A DNA stretch of 64,000 nt, from NCBI GenBank assembly GCA_963808705.1, contig CAWEHB010000003.1, positions 186,001 through 250,000 of the forward strand. Direction: 5' to 3'. Positions 15,363 to 24,634 of the stretch are shown in pieces; the stretch's first letter is position 1; each line of letters opens with the position of its first letter. Under the pieces are notes generated by a model. The model was given only the letters and a program-made list of their open reading frames with translations, was not told the origin of the DNA and did not search any database. A program made the translations under genes and the position numbers. Origin of the DNA: JASHPR01 sp963808705 (GTDB lineage: Bacteria; Actinomycetota; Actinomycetes; Streptosporangiales; Streptosporangiaceae).

Positions 15363-17258
15363 TCAGTTTCGCTGCAGCACGCGCGCGGCCGCCGCGAACA
15401 CGGTGGCCGTGAGCAGCCAGCCGAAGACCACCAGGCCCGCGGCCGCCACCTCGCCCAGCCCGTTGGAGGACTGCCACACCTGACGCTCATCCAGTCCACT
15501 GGCCGGCAGTATCAGGTCGAGGGTGTAACCCACCGAGTTGTTGAGCGTGAAGCTGCCGCGCATGCCAGATATCGGGAATGGCTTGGTGCCGTAGCGGAAG
15601 AGCAACACCGCGAGCACAAACAGCCCGAGCAGCCATATGAGAGCGCGCATGGGCGCGTAGCCGTAGCCGATCACGATGTCTTGCAGGTAATTCCACAGCT
15701 TACTGTGGAAGTGGCGCCAGCTTGTCGTGTCATTACGCTGCCGGCACTTGGCTAGCTGGATGCGGCGCGCGTCGTAATCGTTGCCGGCGCGGCGGTACGC
15801 CTCGGCCAGCTGATCGTAGGGCTGGGGCAGGTACCCGTCGGTGTCGCCGCCGGGCTTCCGGCTACTGGCCTCCATGGCGCGAAGCAGCCACTGCTTCCGC
15901 TGCTCCACCGTTACGTGGGTCATCTGGATCGAGCTGTATTCGAATTCATCAAGGATGATGGCGCCCCTTTCCCGGTGCGCCGGGCCATCCCGGAAGAAAT
16001 CGGTCTTCGCCTTGGTGAAATCGAGCAGGCCGGCCGGCGGCTCGCCGCTGATCGCGAGCGTGGCAAACCTGCCGTTGGTCAGGTCCGCGGCCGTGGGATA
16101 TCCCCTCAGGTCGGTGGTGACCAGCGTGAACTCGCCCGCTACCGTCAGCCGGGAGAGGTCGACCGTGCCGTGCGCGACGAAGCTCTCCCAGCAGCCGAAG
16201 TCTCCGTCGATCTTCGCCCGCACCAGCCGCAGCGCGACGCCTGTCCGCTGCGGCTCCGCCGCGCCGGAGGCCGGCCTCGGCCGGCCGATCTCCGCCCGGT
16301 TGAGGTAGATGCTGCCCTTCACGTGGGTGCCGATCGCGGTTATGTCCCCGGTGGCGGTGAAGCCGTTGTCGCAGTAGAGGCTGCTCAGGATCTCGGCCCG
16401 GTCGAGCCGCAACGCGACGCCGCCGCCGTTGGTCAGCTTGGCACCGCGCAGTTCGAGGGTGCTGGCGATGTTGACATCGATGAGCCTCACCTCGCCTTCT
16501 GCGCTGAGCCCCGCGGCGCTGAAATCGTGGCCGACCGTCATCCCGTCGCCGTAGAACGCGACCTTCTGCTGGCCGTCGGCGGTGATCCTGGCGCCGTCCA
16601 GCCGGACGGCCCCGTTTACCCGGGCCGCGGCCATCGTGACCGTTCCCGCCGCCTCGAACCCGTCGTCGCACGTCAGGCTGCCGTCCACGACCAGGTGGTC
16701 CGCGGCCAGCGCCACCTCCTGATCCTCCCCGTGGCTCAGGTGCGCCCCGCGCAGCCGCACGTCGCGATGGAATTGAGCGCCGGTGAGGTTGACCGCCCGG
16801 GAAGACCGGACCCGGCTGAGCCCGAGATCGCTGTTGACCTCCAGGTTCGGCGCCTCGATGCCCGGGAACTCCGAGCCGTCGAGCGCCAGTGCGCCCAGCC
16901 GGGCCTCGGCCAGGACGATGGGCTGGTCGAAGACGCAGTCGCGCAAGCTGATGGCGGGCTCGATCCGCGCGTAGCTCAGGTCTAATGGGCCGGTGATCCT
17001 GGCGCCGCGCAGTTCGAGGCGCGCGTGGCCAGGGCCGGGATCGGTGCCCAAGATAGCGGCGATCATCTCGGCCGGTACCACCGCCCGGCGAGTGGCGCGC
17101 TGGCCGTTACGGGCCCCCTTCCCGTTCGGGCGCAGGTCGATCAGTCGCCCGCACCGGAACGCGTCCCGCAGCATCTTCTCGGTCCGCTTGCGCGCGGGCG
17201 GCCACGGCAGGAAGTCGGGCTGGCCGTTGACCTGTCGCACCGAGGAATCGCGAGTCAT
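15363..17258 (-). CDS. Large repeat (pentapeptide-like beta-helix) protein with two C-terminal membrane helices
   Basis: 631 residues. From about residue 75 to 400 it consists of repeating short strands of the A/L-x-L-x-x-A-x-I/L type (ARLELRGARITGPLDLSYAR, VRLDGARITADGQQKVAF, SIYLNRAEIG), the look of a right-handed beta-helix. Then a helical segment (YDQLAEAYRRAGNDYDARRI) leads to two membrane helices, APMRALIWLLGLFVLAVLLF and a final one ending at the C-terminus. Similar actinomycete proteins are often labelled 'membrane-associated oxidoreductase' without evidence; no redox motif is visible here. It converges on the protease and Cys-protein pair with a 25-base gap. Confidence 0.8.
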   Translation of the reverse strand: MTRDSSVRQVNGQPDFLPWPPARKRTEKMLRDAFRCGRLIDLRPNGKGARNGQRATRRAVVPAEMIAAILGTDPGPGHARLELRGARITGPLDLSYARIEPAISLRDCVFDQPIVLAEARLGALALDGSEFPGIEAPNLEVNSDLGLSRVRSSRAVNLTGAQFHRDVRLRGAHLSHGEDQEVALAADHLVVDGSLTCDDGFEAAGTVTMAAARVNGAVRLDGARITADGQQKVAFYGDGMTVGHDFSAAGLSAEGEVRLIDVNIASTLELRGAKLTNGGGVALRLDRAEILSSLYCDNGFTATGDITAIGTHVKGSIYLNRAEIGRPRPASGAAEPQRTGVALRLVRAKIDGDFGCWESFVAHGTVDLSRLTVAGEFTLVTTDLRGYPTAADLTNGRFATLAISGEPPAGLLDFTKAKTDFFRDGPAHRERGAIILDEFEYSSIQMTHVTVEQRKQWLLRAMEASSRKPGGDTDGYLPQPYDQLAEAYRRAGNDYDARRIQLAKCRQRNDTTSWRHFHSKLWNYLQDIVIGYGYAPMRALIWLLGLFVLAVLLFRYGTKPFPISGMRGSFTLNNSVGYTLDLILPASGLDERQVWQSSNGLGEVAAAGLVVFGWLLTATVFAAAARVLQRN

Positions 17259-17462
17259 AGGCCCCCTTGACGGTTACCGCGGCCGGCGCCTTCTCGGACC
17301 GGGCCGGTCAATGTCCCGCCATCGCACCAGCAGCCTCGCCGGCCGCCAGGTACCGGACTCCCATGATCCCTCGGCCAGCAGACCCAGGCAAGCTGAGGAG
17401 CTTCCACGCATGACGGCGGACGGGCTGGTGGCTCCGGCTCGGCATGGCGGCCACTCGCCCAG

Positions 17463-19415
17463 GTGGGCTGGGTCGACCTCATCACCCGGGTCGTTCACCC
17501 GTCTCCGGGTGATCCGGTATGCGCGGTGCTCTCGTCGAGCTTCTACGTCTCCAACGGTGACGACGCCGCCACACTCGCGGCGGAAGGCATCCCCAGTACG
17601 TGGCTGACCGCCGTGACGCAGGCGTTCGAGGACGCTGCCATTCAGGGTGTCACCGTCTGCATCTGTTCCGGAGACTTCGGTTCCGGCATGACCGTCGGGG
17701 ACGGTTTGGCCCACGTCATTTACCCCGCCAGCGACCCTTGGGTCCTGGCCGTGGGCGGGACAACGATCGGCCACGTCAGCGGAACCAGCTTCGACGAGTG
17801 GGCCTGGAACGACATCGTCTCGATCGGGGGTTTTACCGCCCAGACCGCGACCGGCGGCGGCGTCAGCGATCTCTTCCCACCGCCCTGGTATCAGGTGGAT
17901 GCCGACGTGCCGCCGTCCGTCAACGACGGGCATCGTGGCCGTGGGGTCCCCGACGTCGCCGGAAACGCCAGCGTCAACAGCGGATACCCGCTCATCCTCG
18001 GCGGCTCGCCCTCGCTCTTCCCGATGAACGGGACAAGTTCCTCGACGCCGTTGTGGGCCGGGCTCATCGCCGTGATCAACGCGGCACTGGACGAGAACGT
18101 CGGCTTTGTCAATCCGGTGCTCTACGCCCTGGGCTCGAGCGTGTTCCGGGACATCGTGGCCGAGCCTGGGGCCACGGACAACAGCCTCGGGGCGCCCGGC
18201 TATCCCGTCGTCCCGGGATGGGATGCCTGCACCGGATGGGGAAGTCCCGGAGGGGTGGCGCTCCTCGCGGGCCTGCGGCGCTTCTACGGGCCGGTCATCG
18301 CGGTGAACCTTCAGGATGATCTCGACTTCGGTACGGTCTGCCGCGACCGGGAGTTCCGGGCGCTTCGGGTATTCAACGTCGGCACCAGGGATCTGATGAT
18401 CCTGAGCATCGACCGCGTGTCGGGTTCGGGCGACTTTACGCTGCTGCCCGCGCCGGCGCTGCCGCTGGCGATCGCGCCCGGTGATCACGTCGATTTCACC
18501 GTCAGCTACAAGCCGACGACTCGCGGCGTGCCTGAGCTGGCGACGTTCCGCGTCACCAGCAACGACCCCGTCACCCCGGAGCTCGATCTGGTGGCCAGCG
18601 GCACGGGCGGCACGGGCGCCCTGGAAACAGTGATCGCGACCCTCGGCCAGTTCGGGAACTGCTGTGCCGGGTCGTTCGCCGACCAGGGGCTGACCCTGCA
18701 CAACAACGGTCCTTGCCGGCTCGCGATTCAGGCGATCTCATGCTCCTCGCCGGAGTTCTCGACGCCCACCGTCACCAGCTACCCGCTGATTGTCGCCGCG
18801 GGCGGGTCGATCACCGTGCCCATCCGCTTCCAGCCCACCACCCCCGGCCCAGCGACGGCGGCGATCACCATCATCAGCGACGATCCCGCCGGGCCGAAGG
18901 TTGTCACCGTCTCCGGGAACGCCCCTGCCGGGCGGCTCGCGGTGACCGGCTCAACGTTCTTCGGCGACGTGCCGGCGTGCTGCCACGAACAGCGGACGAT
19001 CGCGATCTGCAACGTGGGCGACTGCCAGCTGCGCGTGACGGGCGTTGCCTTCCGGCACGACAACCCGCACTGGAAGCTCGTCAACAATCCCTTCCCCGCG
19101 AGCCTGCGGCCCGGGTCCTGCCTCAGCGTCGTCATCGGCTACCACGCCACCGAGAAGTTCCCGAGATCCTGTGACCTGGTCATCACCAGCGATGACCCGG
19201 CAACGCCGGTCAAGACCCTGGAGGTCGTCGCCTATACCGTCTGGGACGAATGCCGCGGGGCGGGCGGCGAGGGCGGGTGCCGCTGCCGCGAGTGCCGCCG
19301 CGAGCCGTGCGGGCCCTGCCGGTGCGAGTCCTGCGAGTCGCGTCGGCGCGAGCCGTGCAGATCTCGCCGGCACCACGACGAGGACCGCGACAGCCGCGAG
19401 CACTCCCTCGGCTGA
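17463..19415 (+). CDS. N-terminally truncated S53 (sedolisin) peptidase with three ASPM/SPD-2/Hydin-type domains
   Basis: About 650 residues in an intact frame. The second half of a sedolisin is present: CSGDFGSGM with the oxyanion-hole Asp, WVLAVGGTTIG, GGGVSDLFPPPWYQ, RGVPDVAGNAS and the nucleophile Ser in NGTSSSTPLWAG. The propeptide and the part carrying the catalytic Glu/Asp pair are missing, and no signal peptide remains. Three beta-sandwich repeats follow (LRVFNVGTRDLMIL type, each closing VTSNDP or ISDDP). The C-terminus is an odd Cys/Arg-rich tail. A better start, ATG 17410 with GAGGAG upstream, is in a different frame, consistent with a frameshift or fusion scar at 17410-17463. Probably catalytically dead or a pseudogene. 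Confidence 0.72.
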   Translation: MGWVDLITRVVHPSPGDPVCAVLSSSFYVSNGDDAATLAAEGIPSTWLTAVTQAFEDAAIQGVTVCICSGDFGSGMTVGDGLAHVIYPASDPWVLAVGGTTIGHVSGTSFDEWAWNDIVSIGGFTAQTATGGGVSDLFPPPWYQVDADVPPSVNDGHRGRGVPDVAGNASVNSGYPLILGGSPSLFPMNGTSSSTPLWAGLIAVINAALDENVGFVNPVLYALGSSVFRDIVAEPGATDNSLGAPGYPVVPGWDACTGWGSPGGVALLAGLRRFYGPVIAVNLQDDLDFGTVCRDREFRALRVFNVGTRDLMILSIDRVSGSGDFTLLPAPALPLAIAPGDHVDFTVSYKPTTRGVPELATFRVTSNDPVTPELDLVASGTGGTGALETVIATLGQFGNCCAGSFADQGLTLHNNGPCRLAIQAISCSSPEFSTPTVTSYPLIVAAGGSITVPIRFQPTTPGPATAAITIISDDPAGPKVVTVSGNAPAGRLAVTGSTFFGDVPACCHEQRTIAICNVGDCQLRVTGVAFRHDNPHWKLVNNPFPASLRPGSCLSVVIGYHATEKFPRSCDLVITSDDPATPVKTLEVVAYTVWDECRGAGGEGGCRCRECRREPCGPCRCESCESRRREPCRSRRHHDEDRDSREHSLG

Positions 19416-19505
19416 TCCGTCCCTGATGCTCCCGGCCCTCCGGGTCAGGCCGGCCGACGGCGATCCCGGCCGCGCCAGCTGCCATCCCCGACGAGGCCAG
19501 AAGCT

Positions 19506-19889
19506 CTACGACCGGGCGGGCAGGTCCGCTTCCAGGATCGCGCTCGACCCGGCCGGGCGGGTGATGACGTTCATGCAGCGCTCGCGGAGCCGTTGCAGTG
19601 ATTCACAGTCACCGAGCGGCACTACCGCCTGCAGGCGGGTGCAGGTTCGCACCCCGGGGAGGTCGAGCACGGCATCGACCAGGGACGCGCGGCGCCCGGG
19701 CGTCATGTGCCCGGACTCGGCGCGCAGCGATGCCCGGGCGGTTCCCCCCGATCCTCCGGAAATGGTCACCTCAGCGGCGGCGACCGTGCGGTCGTCTTCG
19801 CTGACCACAACGTGCTGGTGCAGATAGTGCTCGGCCACGGTGCCTCCAGCAGCGGGTTCCAGACGGACAGAGGCGAAGCAGTTCGCCAT
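19506..19889 (-). CDS. Small conserved actinomycete protein, function unknown
   Basis: 127 residues. It reads as a compact alpha/beta protein: MANCFASVRLEPAAGGTVAE, HLHQ-like HYLHQHVVVSEDD, AEVTISGGSGGTARASLRAE, then SLVDAVLDLPGV and a closing helix LQRLRERCMNV. There is no signal peptide or membrane helix. It stands alone between the S53 remnant and the next minus-strand gene. Regular codon bias and the organised structure argue for a real gene. No family name is recognised. Confidence 0.65.
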   Translation of the reverse strand: MANCFASVRLEPAAGGTVAEHYLHQHVVVSEDDRTVAAAEVTISGGSGGTARASLRAESGHMTPGRRASLVDAVLDLPGVRTCTRLQAVVPLGDCESLQRLRERCMNVITRPAGSSAILEADLPARS

Positions 19890-19974
19890 GTAGCCGTATA
19901 GCCGTATACCCCATCGTCCCCGGAGCCCAAACCGGTGCCTAGCCCCATTCGAGTCGCCGGCCGTTACGCGCGGG

Positions 19975-21303
19975 TTAAATCTCGGGATGCCGCGAGGTCC
20001 GCGCCGCGGTCTGGCCGGGCGGCACCGGCGCCGGATCCGGCTTCCCGGTCAGGCTGGCCACGACCCGGGCCGCGGCCGGGTGGCCGCAGCCGCGCAGCAG
20101 CGACAGCGCTTCGGGCACCTCGTTGCCGGCGTCCAGTTGCCGGACCGCGTCCAGCAGCGGCGCGGGCTCGAGGCCGGGCAGGGCGGCCAGCATGATGCTG
20201 AGCGCGTCTACCGTCAGCCAGGCCTCATCCTCCGCGGGATCCCCGGCGACCGGCTCCCCCTGGTCGGCCAGCCACCGCCGGGCGTAGGCGCCGAATCCCG
20301 GCCGCCCGGCCCACTCCCGCCAGGCGGGCGCCGCCGCGGGACCGAGCCTGCTGGCGAACGCGAGGGCGGCGGCGCGCTGCTCGCCGTAGGCCGATGCGGC
20401 CAGGGCGAGCAGTTCCCTGGCCGCGTCCTCGCCCGGCCGCGCGTCCAGCCACGGCCGGGCCATGGTCATGGCGACCGGGGGCGGTACCTCGCCGATCACG
20501 GACAGCAGCGTTCCCGCGTCGGCGTCCGGCGCCGGGGCGCATCCCTCGAACACCGCCGCCGCCAGCATCGAGCCCAGCGGCGTCAGTCCCGCCGCGCCGT
20601 CCGGGGCGGTGACGGCCCCTAAAGCGGCCAGGCTCGCGACCGCGTCCTCGGCGTGCTCTCTGCTGCTGCGCCCGCCGGGATCGGCGCCGGCCAGGGCGCC
20701 GAGGCTGAGCAGATCCGCGGGGTTATGGAAGCAGCCGCAGTCCGGGCACGGCTTGCCGTCCGGCACCCCGGGCTCGCCCGCCGTCACCGCGCCGGCCAGA
20801 TCCTCCGGGCCCAGCGGCCCGTCAGCGGCGTGCAGCGCGTGCAAGACGGTAAGACACCCCGCGCATGGCTGATCGGGCACCCCTAACGCCCGTGCCGCCG
20901 CCCGCACCCAGGCGTTCAGCACCGCTTGCGGATCTGGCGACCCGATCAGGGCGTACGAGGCGTGCGCGCGGCGGCCGTCGACGGCGACGAACCCGGCGTC
21001 CACCGCCGTCGCCCAGTCCTCCATGAGCTCATCCATGTCGGGCGCGCTGGGCAGTTGCGTCCCGGGCGGCGAGATCCCGAGCGCCCAGCACGCCTCGGCC
21101 GCGGCCCCCGGCCGCAGCACGCCGGCGGGAGTCAGGTTCCGGCCCGGCCCGAGCCACCTGGCCAGCGCGCGGGCCCGCTCCAGCGCGGGGCTCTCGAGCG
21201 CGGCGCCGGCAAGTTCGGCGGAGACATCAGCCGCAGACGGTGAGATCACGTCACCCAACGCTACCCGCGTGCCCGCCGTGCCCGCCGGTTCTTTGGCCGA
21301 CAA
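19975..21303 (-). CDS. Hypothetical protein, mostly helical, HEAT-like
   Basis: 442 residues, Ala/Leu-rich and almost wholly helical. There is one knuckle of Cys residues, CAGCLTVLHALH and then PCPDCGCFHNPADLL near the middle, that could bind zinc. The C-terminal half has short helical repeats (LLALAASAYGEQRAAALAFA, DALSIMLAALPGLEPAPLLD) resembling HEAT or ARM units. No signal peptide. Neighbours give no functional hint. No family is recognised. Confidence 0.65.
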   Translation of the reverse strand: MSAKEPAGTAGTRVALGDVISPSAADVSAELAGAALESPALERARALARWLGPGRNLTPAGVLRPGAAAEACWALGISPPGTQLPSAPDMDELMEDWATAVDAGFVAVDGRRAHASYALIGSPDPQAVLNAWVRAAARALGVPDQPCAGCLTVLHALHAADGPLGPEDLAGAVTAGEPGVPDGKPCPDCGCFHNPADLLSLGALAGADPGGRSSREHAEDAVASLAALGAVTAPDGAAGLTPLGSMLAAAVFEGCAPAPDADAGTLLSVIGEVPPPVAMTMARPWLDARPGEDAARELLALAASAYGEQRAAALAFASRLGPAAAPAWREWAGRPGFGAYARRWLADQGEPVAGDPAEDEAWLTVDALSIMLAALPGLEPAPLLDAVRQLDAGNEVPEALSLLRGCGHPAAARVVASLTGKPDPAPVPPGQTAARTSRHPEI

Positions 21304-21458
21304 CGCAGACCAAAAGGCGGCATCGACGCCGCCTGGCTGCGCCGGGAACTCGACATGGACGAGGACTGACGCGACGCGCAGCGAGGCGTGGGCGCCCGCT
21401 TGAGTATCCGGCCGCCCGGCGCGGACTTAGGCGGGCGCTAGCGGGGTAGTAGCTGGTC

Positions 21459-22352
21459 GTGGTCACTGTGGTCCTGGCGCTGCTGACCTCGGCGAGCAAC
21501 GCGACCGCCTCGGTGCTGCAGCGGCGGGCGGCTTCCCAGGCGAGCTCGTCCAAGTCGCTGCACCTCTCGCTGATCGCCGAGCTGGCCCGGCGCAAGGTGT
21601 GGCTGGCGGGCATCGGCCTGGTCATCGTGGCCGCCCTGTTCCAGGCCGCGGCGCTCGCCACCGGGCCGATCGCCCTGGTACAGCCGATCTTCATCATCGA
21701 GCTTCCGCTCGCGATCCTGCTCGGCAGCCTCGTGATGCACCGCAGGATCCCGCCGCGCATCTGGATCGCGGTCGCGGCCGTGACCGTCGGCCTGGGAACC
21801 GGGCTGGCCGTCGCGCAGCCAAGCGGCGGCTCCGACCAGGCCGCCAGCGGGCTGTGGGTGCTCGCGCTGATCGCGGTGGGAGCCTTCGAGGTCGTGGTGA
21901 TAGCGGCGGCGCTGCGCGTGACCGGGGAGCCTCGCGCGGCGCTGCTCGGCCTGGCCGCCGCCTGCGCGTACGCGCTGACCGCCGCGCTGCTGAAAGAGGC
22001 CATGGCTGCGCTCGGCCGCGGCCCGGCGGCCTTCTTCTCCACCTGGCAGCTGTACGCGACCGCCGTGGCCGGGTTGGGCGCGCTGTTCCTGCTGCAGAAC
22101 GCGCTGCAGGCCGGCACCCTGGTCGCGTCGCAGCCCATGCTGACCGTGGGGGACGCCCTGATCAGCATCAGCCTGGGCGTCGTGCTCTTCGGCGAGCAGG
22201 TCAGGACCGGCTGGTGGCTGCCACTCGAGATCGCCTGCCTCGCCTTGATCGTCCTGGGCTGCGTCGAGATCGCGAAATCACCGCTGGCGGGCGCGGGCGG
22301 CGAACGCCAGCCCGGCGCCCAGATCCCAAGCGCTGCCGCGGACGCGCGCTGA
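21459..22352 (+). CDS. DMT-superfamily (EamA/NIPA-like) membrane transporter
   Basis: 297 residues with about nine or ten hydrophobic helices and very short loops. The N-terminal MVTVVLALLTSASNATASVL and the glycine- and proline-punctuated helices (LATGPIALVQPIFIIELPLA) match the actinomycete DMT group often called 'DMT family transporter' and related to NIPA magnesium transporters. It has no operon partner. Substrate unknown. The C-terminal tail is short, soluble and Gly/Ala-rich. Confidence 0.85.
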   Translation: MVTVVLALLTSASNATASVLQRRAASQASSSKSLHLSLIAELARRKVWLAGIGLVIVAALFQAAALATGPIALVQPIFIIELPLAILLGSLVMHRRIPPRIWIAVAAVTVGLGTGLAVAQPSGGSDQAASGLWVLALIAVGAFEVVVIAAALRVTGEPRAALLGLAAACAYALTAALLKEAMAALGRGPAAFFSTWQLYATAVAGLGALFLLQNALQAGTLVASQPMLTVGDALISISLGVVLFGEQVRTGWWLPLEIACLALIVLGCVEIAKSPLAGAGGERQPGAQIPSAAADAR

Positions 22353-22365
22353 CGCCCGGACGCTG

Positions 22366-23037
22366 CTAGGCCGGCTGCCAGGCCTGCACCAGGGGTGCTC
22401 CGCGGTCGGCGAACCAGCGCTGAAGGTCGGCGCCATCGAGAAGCTGCGGCGAATCGGCACCGACATCGACCGGTCCGCTGATCATCCCCTTGGCCCCTTC
22501 CATGAGGCAGTCCGCGAACCGGGCCTTAGTAAAGCCGGTCAAGTTGCCATTCAGGCCGAAGACACAGTGCCGCAGGTCAGCGCCTCGCAGATCCGCCCCG
22601 GTGAGGAGGGCTCCAGCAAAATCGACCTCACGAAGATCAGCCCGCCGCAGATCGGCTCGCTCGAACTCGGACCTATCGAGATCCGCGCCGCGCAAGATGG
22701 CATCCTGAGCGTCACATGCTCGCCCTTCAACCTTCCGGAGGCGGCACCGGGACAGGTCGGCACCGCGCAGTACCGCCCCGATCAGCCAGGCGCCATAAAG
22801 ATCCGCACCTACGAGACGTACACCGCTCAGGATTGCCTCGCTGAGTTCCGCTTCCGAAAGGTCAAGCCCGGACAGGTCGGCTTTCCTGAAGTCAAGCCCC
22901 CTACCGTTGAGCAGGGACGCGACCGTACGGGAGCCGACGGGAAGATTGTCGAGATACTCCTCGAGCGTCCGGCGTACGGCCGGGTCGTCCGGCCAGCGGA
23001 GCACGTCCGCGCGTGAGTGGCCGTACGTAGTCGTCAT
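22366..23037 (-). CDS. Pentapeptide-repeat protein, candidate immunity protein
   Basis: About 223 residues from ATG 23037. After 50 helical residues the body is a run of A(D/N)Lxx pentapeptides (DLSGLDLSEAELSEAIL, GADLYGAWLIGAVLRGADLS, RADLRRADLREVDFAGALL), folding as a square right-handed beta-helix. The start overlaps the toxin stop as ATGA, strongly implying coupled translation with that gene. Pentapeptide proteins such as MfpA mimic DNA or block nucleic-acid-acting proteins, which would suit neutralising a nuclease toxin. That role is inference from gene order. Confidence 0.83.
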   Translation of the reverse strand: MTTTYGHSRADVLRWPDDPAVRRTLEEYLDNLPVGSRTVASLLNGRGLDFRKADLSGLDLSEAELSEAILSGVRLVGADLYGAWLIGAVLRGADLSRCRLRKVEGRACDAQDAILRGADLDRSEFERADLRRADLREVDFAGALLTGADLRGADLRHCVFGLNGNLTGFTKARFADCLMEGAKGMISGPVDVGADSPQLLDGADLQRWFADRGAPLVQAWQPA

Positions 23038-24308
23038 GATCCCCACACTACCTTTCCCACCCATTCGGGATGGTCGGCGACGACTTGCTGCAACTGGGCA
23101 AGGCGGCCCGGCGACATCCCGTCGGGATCGAGCATGACATTCTCACCCTTCGTCAGCTCTCTGTTAATCATCTGTGTGAATTCGTCGGGGGACTGAGGGT
23201 CTCTGATCGCTTGTCCCGCGTCCGGCCGATAGCTGGGCTGGAAGTCGGGTGAACTCTTGACGTCCCATCGCTGGCCCGTGCTATCAATGAATTCGCCTTG
23301 GTCTTTTCCGGCCGCATCCAGCGGCGCACGGGTAAGCGGTCCAGGAACCTGACCCTCACCCTCGAGTTGCAAGCCCACCTGCGCCTCCCGCACGTTTAGG
23401 GGTCTTGATGCCCCACCCTGTGCAGGGTCTTTTGACAGTTCCGAAATGCGCGCCTCGTACTCCGGTGTGCCGGGCGTGTACTGCGGGTCCGGTGAAGGCG
23501 GGGTGTCGCCCGGCCCGCTGCCGGCGTTCACCGGGTCGACATGGTCGTCGCCGGCCGCGTGGCTGGCGAGGTCGCCGGCGGACGCCATCATCAGGCCAGC
23601 GCCGGCCACCACGCCGGCCGTGGAGATCACGTTGACCGGGACGCCGACGATGGCGCCCACGCCGCTGGCGTCGAGGGCCAGGCCCGCGCCGTCGCCGACC
23701 GCGCTGACCCCGGCGAGCAGGGCGCCGCCGACCATCCCGAGGTCGGCGAGCGGGTTACTGATCACGGCGTTGCCGACCGATGCCAGGTCGTCGACCGCGA
23801 CGGCGCCGGCCTTCTCGGCGTCATGCCCCAGCCCCTCGAAGAAGCTAGCGACCTTCGACCAGAACCCGGGCTTCTGCGGAGCCTGGTCGCGGGCCTGGCC
23901 GACCGCGGCGGTGGCGGTGCCCGCCGCCGCGGTGAGCTGCCCGACGGCGTTCTCGAGGGTAGAGTTCGCGGCGTCCTTGTGGCCCTGATTCCACAGTTGG
24001 ATCGCCGCGCCCGCCTGTTGCTGAGCCCACACCAGGGTCGGAACGTAGCGGTCGAGCGCGCCCGCGGCATCCCGGAAGCAGGCGGCCGCGGTCAGCCACC
24101 GCTCCGGCTCGCCGTGGAAGCGCTTCCGGAACGCGTCACCCGCCGCGCCCGTCCAGCCGCCGGTGGTGTCGATGCGCTTCAGTCCGTTCCCGGCCTCGGC
24201 GAGCACCGTGCTGTAGCCGTACATCTGGCCGGCCACCTGGGCGATCGAGGCCGGGTCCCCGGGGATGAGGGCCAGCGGATCGTCGGTCTCGCCGAGCCGC
24301 ATCACCAT
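23034..24308 (-). CDS. WXG-type polymorphic toxin with PD-(D/E)XK-like nuclease C-terminus
   Basis: About 424 residues. The N-terminal 110 residues are a helical hairpin with a WxG turn (GGWTGAAGDAF, Trp near 52) as in type VII-exported effectors. A central Gly/Ala-rich hydrophobic stretch (LADLGMVGGALLAGVSAVG and on) may be a translocation or pretoxin region. The last 94 residues form a toxin domain: EFIDSTGQRWDVKSSPDF with a DxK signature, and GENVMLDPDGMSPGRLAQL, resembling CdiA-type nuclease tips. The exact start is ATG 24308, GTG 24305 or ATG 24302, all overlapping the upstream stop. Order of genes (secretion helper, toxin, immunity) supports the call. Confidence 0.8.
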   Translation of the reverse strand: MVMRLGETDDPLALIPGDPASIAQVAGQMYGYSTVLAEAGNGLKRIDTTGGWTGAAGDAFRKRFHGEPERWLTAAACFRDAAGALDRYVPTLVWAQQQAGAAIQLWNQGHKDAANSTLENAVGQLTAAAGTATAAVGQARDQAPQKPGFWSKVASFFEGLGHDAEKAGAVAVDDLASVGNAVISNPLADLGMVGGALLAGVSAVGDGAGLALDASGVGAIVGVPVNVISTAGVVAGAGLMMASAGDLASHAAGDDHVDPVNAGSGPGDTPPSPDPQYTPGTPEYEARISELSKDPAQGGASRPLNVREAQVGLQLEGEGQVPGPLTRAPLDAAGKDQGEFIDSTGQRWDVKSSPDFQPSYRPDAGQAIRDPQSPDEFTQMINRELTKGENVMLDPDGMSPGRLAQLQQVVADHPEWVGKVVWGS

Positions 24309-24634
24309 TGCGAGGCCGCCGGATCGGTACCGGTGCGGCTCTGCAGGATCCCCGTGAGACTGGCGATGTTGGCCCGTTCGGCCTTCGCATAGGCCGCGGC
24401 GGACAAGTAGAGGCGGTTCGCGGCCTCCTGGGCGTCGTTCACCAGGTGCTCGACACCGATCTCCCACCGGGCGCAGAAATCGGACACGGTGCCGGCCAGG
24501 TCACCGTCCCCGTAGTCCGCCGCCGAGCCCCCGATGTCGCTGACCTTGTTGTTCTGCAGGTCGGCCATGGTCCCGTTGACGCCCTCGGCCGCCTCAACCA
24601 GGGCACGAAGGTTGACCTCGAACCCACCGGACAT
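24302..24634 (-). CDS. EspC/WXG100-like secretion-associated protein
   Basis: About 110 residues from ATG 24634 (GGGGAGC upstream). Two long amphipathic helices (VNLRALVEAAEGVNGTMADL and DFCARWEIGVEHLVNDAQEA) joined by a Gly-rich turn match the small helical proteins that travel with type VII effectors, such as EspC-type ESX-1 proteins and LXG partners. Its stop overlaps the start of the toxin, so the two are translationally coupled. It is probably a partner or chaperone needed for export of the toxin. The locus at 63009-64000 has an analogous arrangement. Confidence 0.78.
   Translation of the reverse strand: MSGGFEVNLRALVEAAEGVNGTMADLQNNKVSDIGGSAADYGDGDLAGTVSDFCARWEIGVEHLVNDAQEAANRLYLSAAAYAKAERANIASLTGILQSRTGTDPAASQW

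Noticed and set aside
17274..18701. Long minus-strand frame opposite the S53 gene
   Set aside because: No recognisable motif, wrong codon bias, and the plus strand carries a clear protease.
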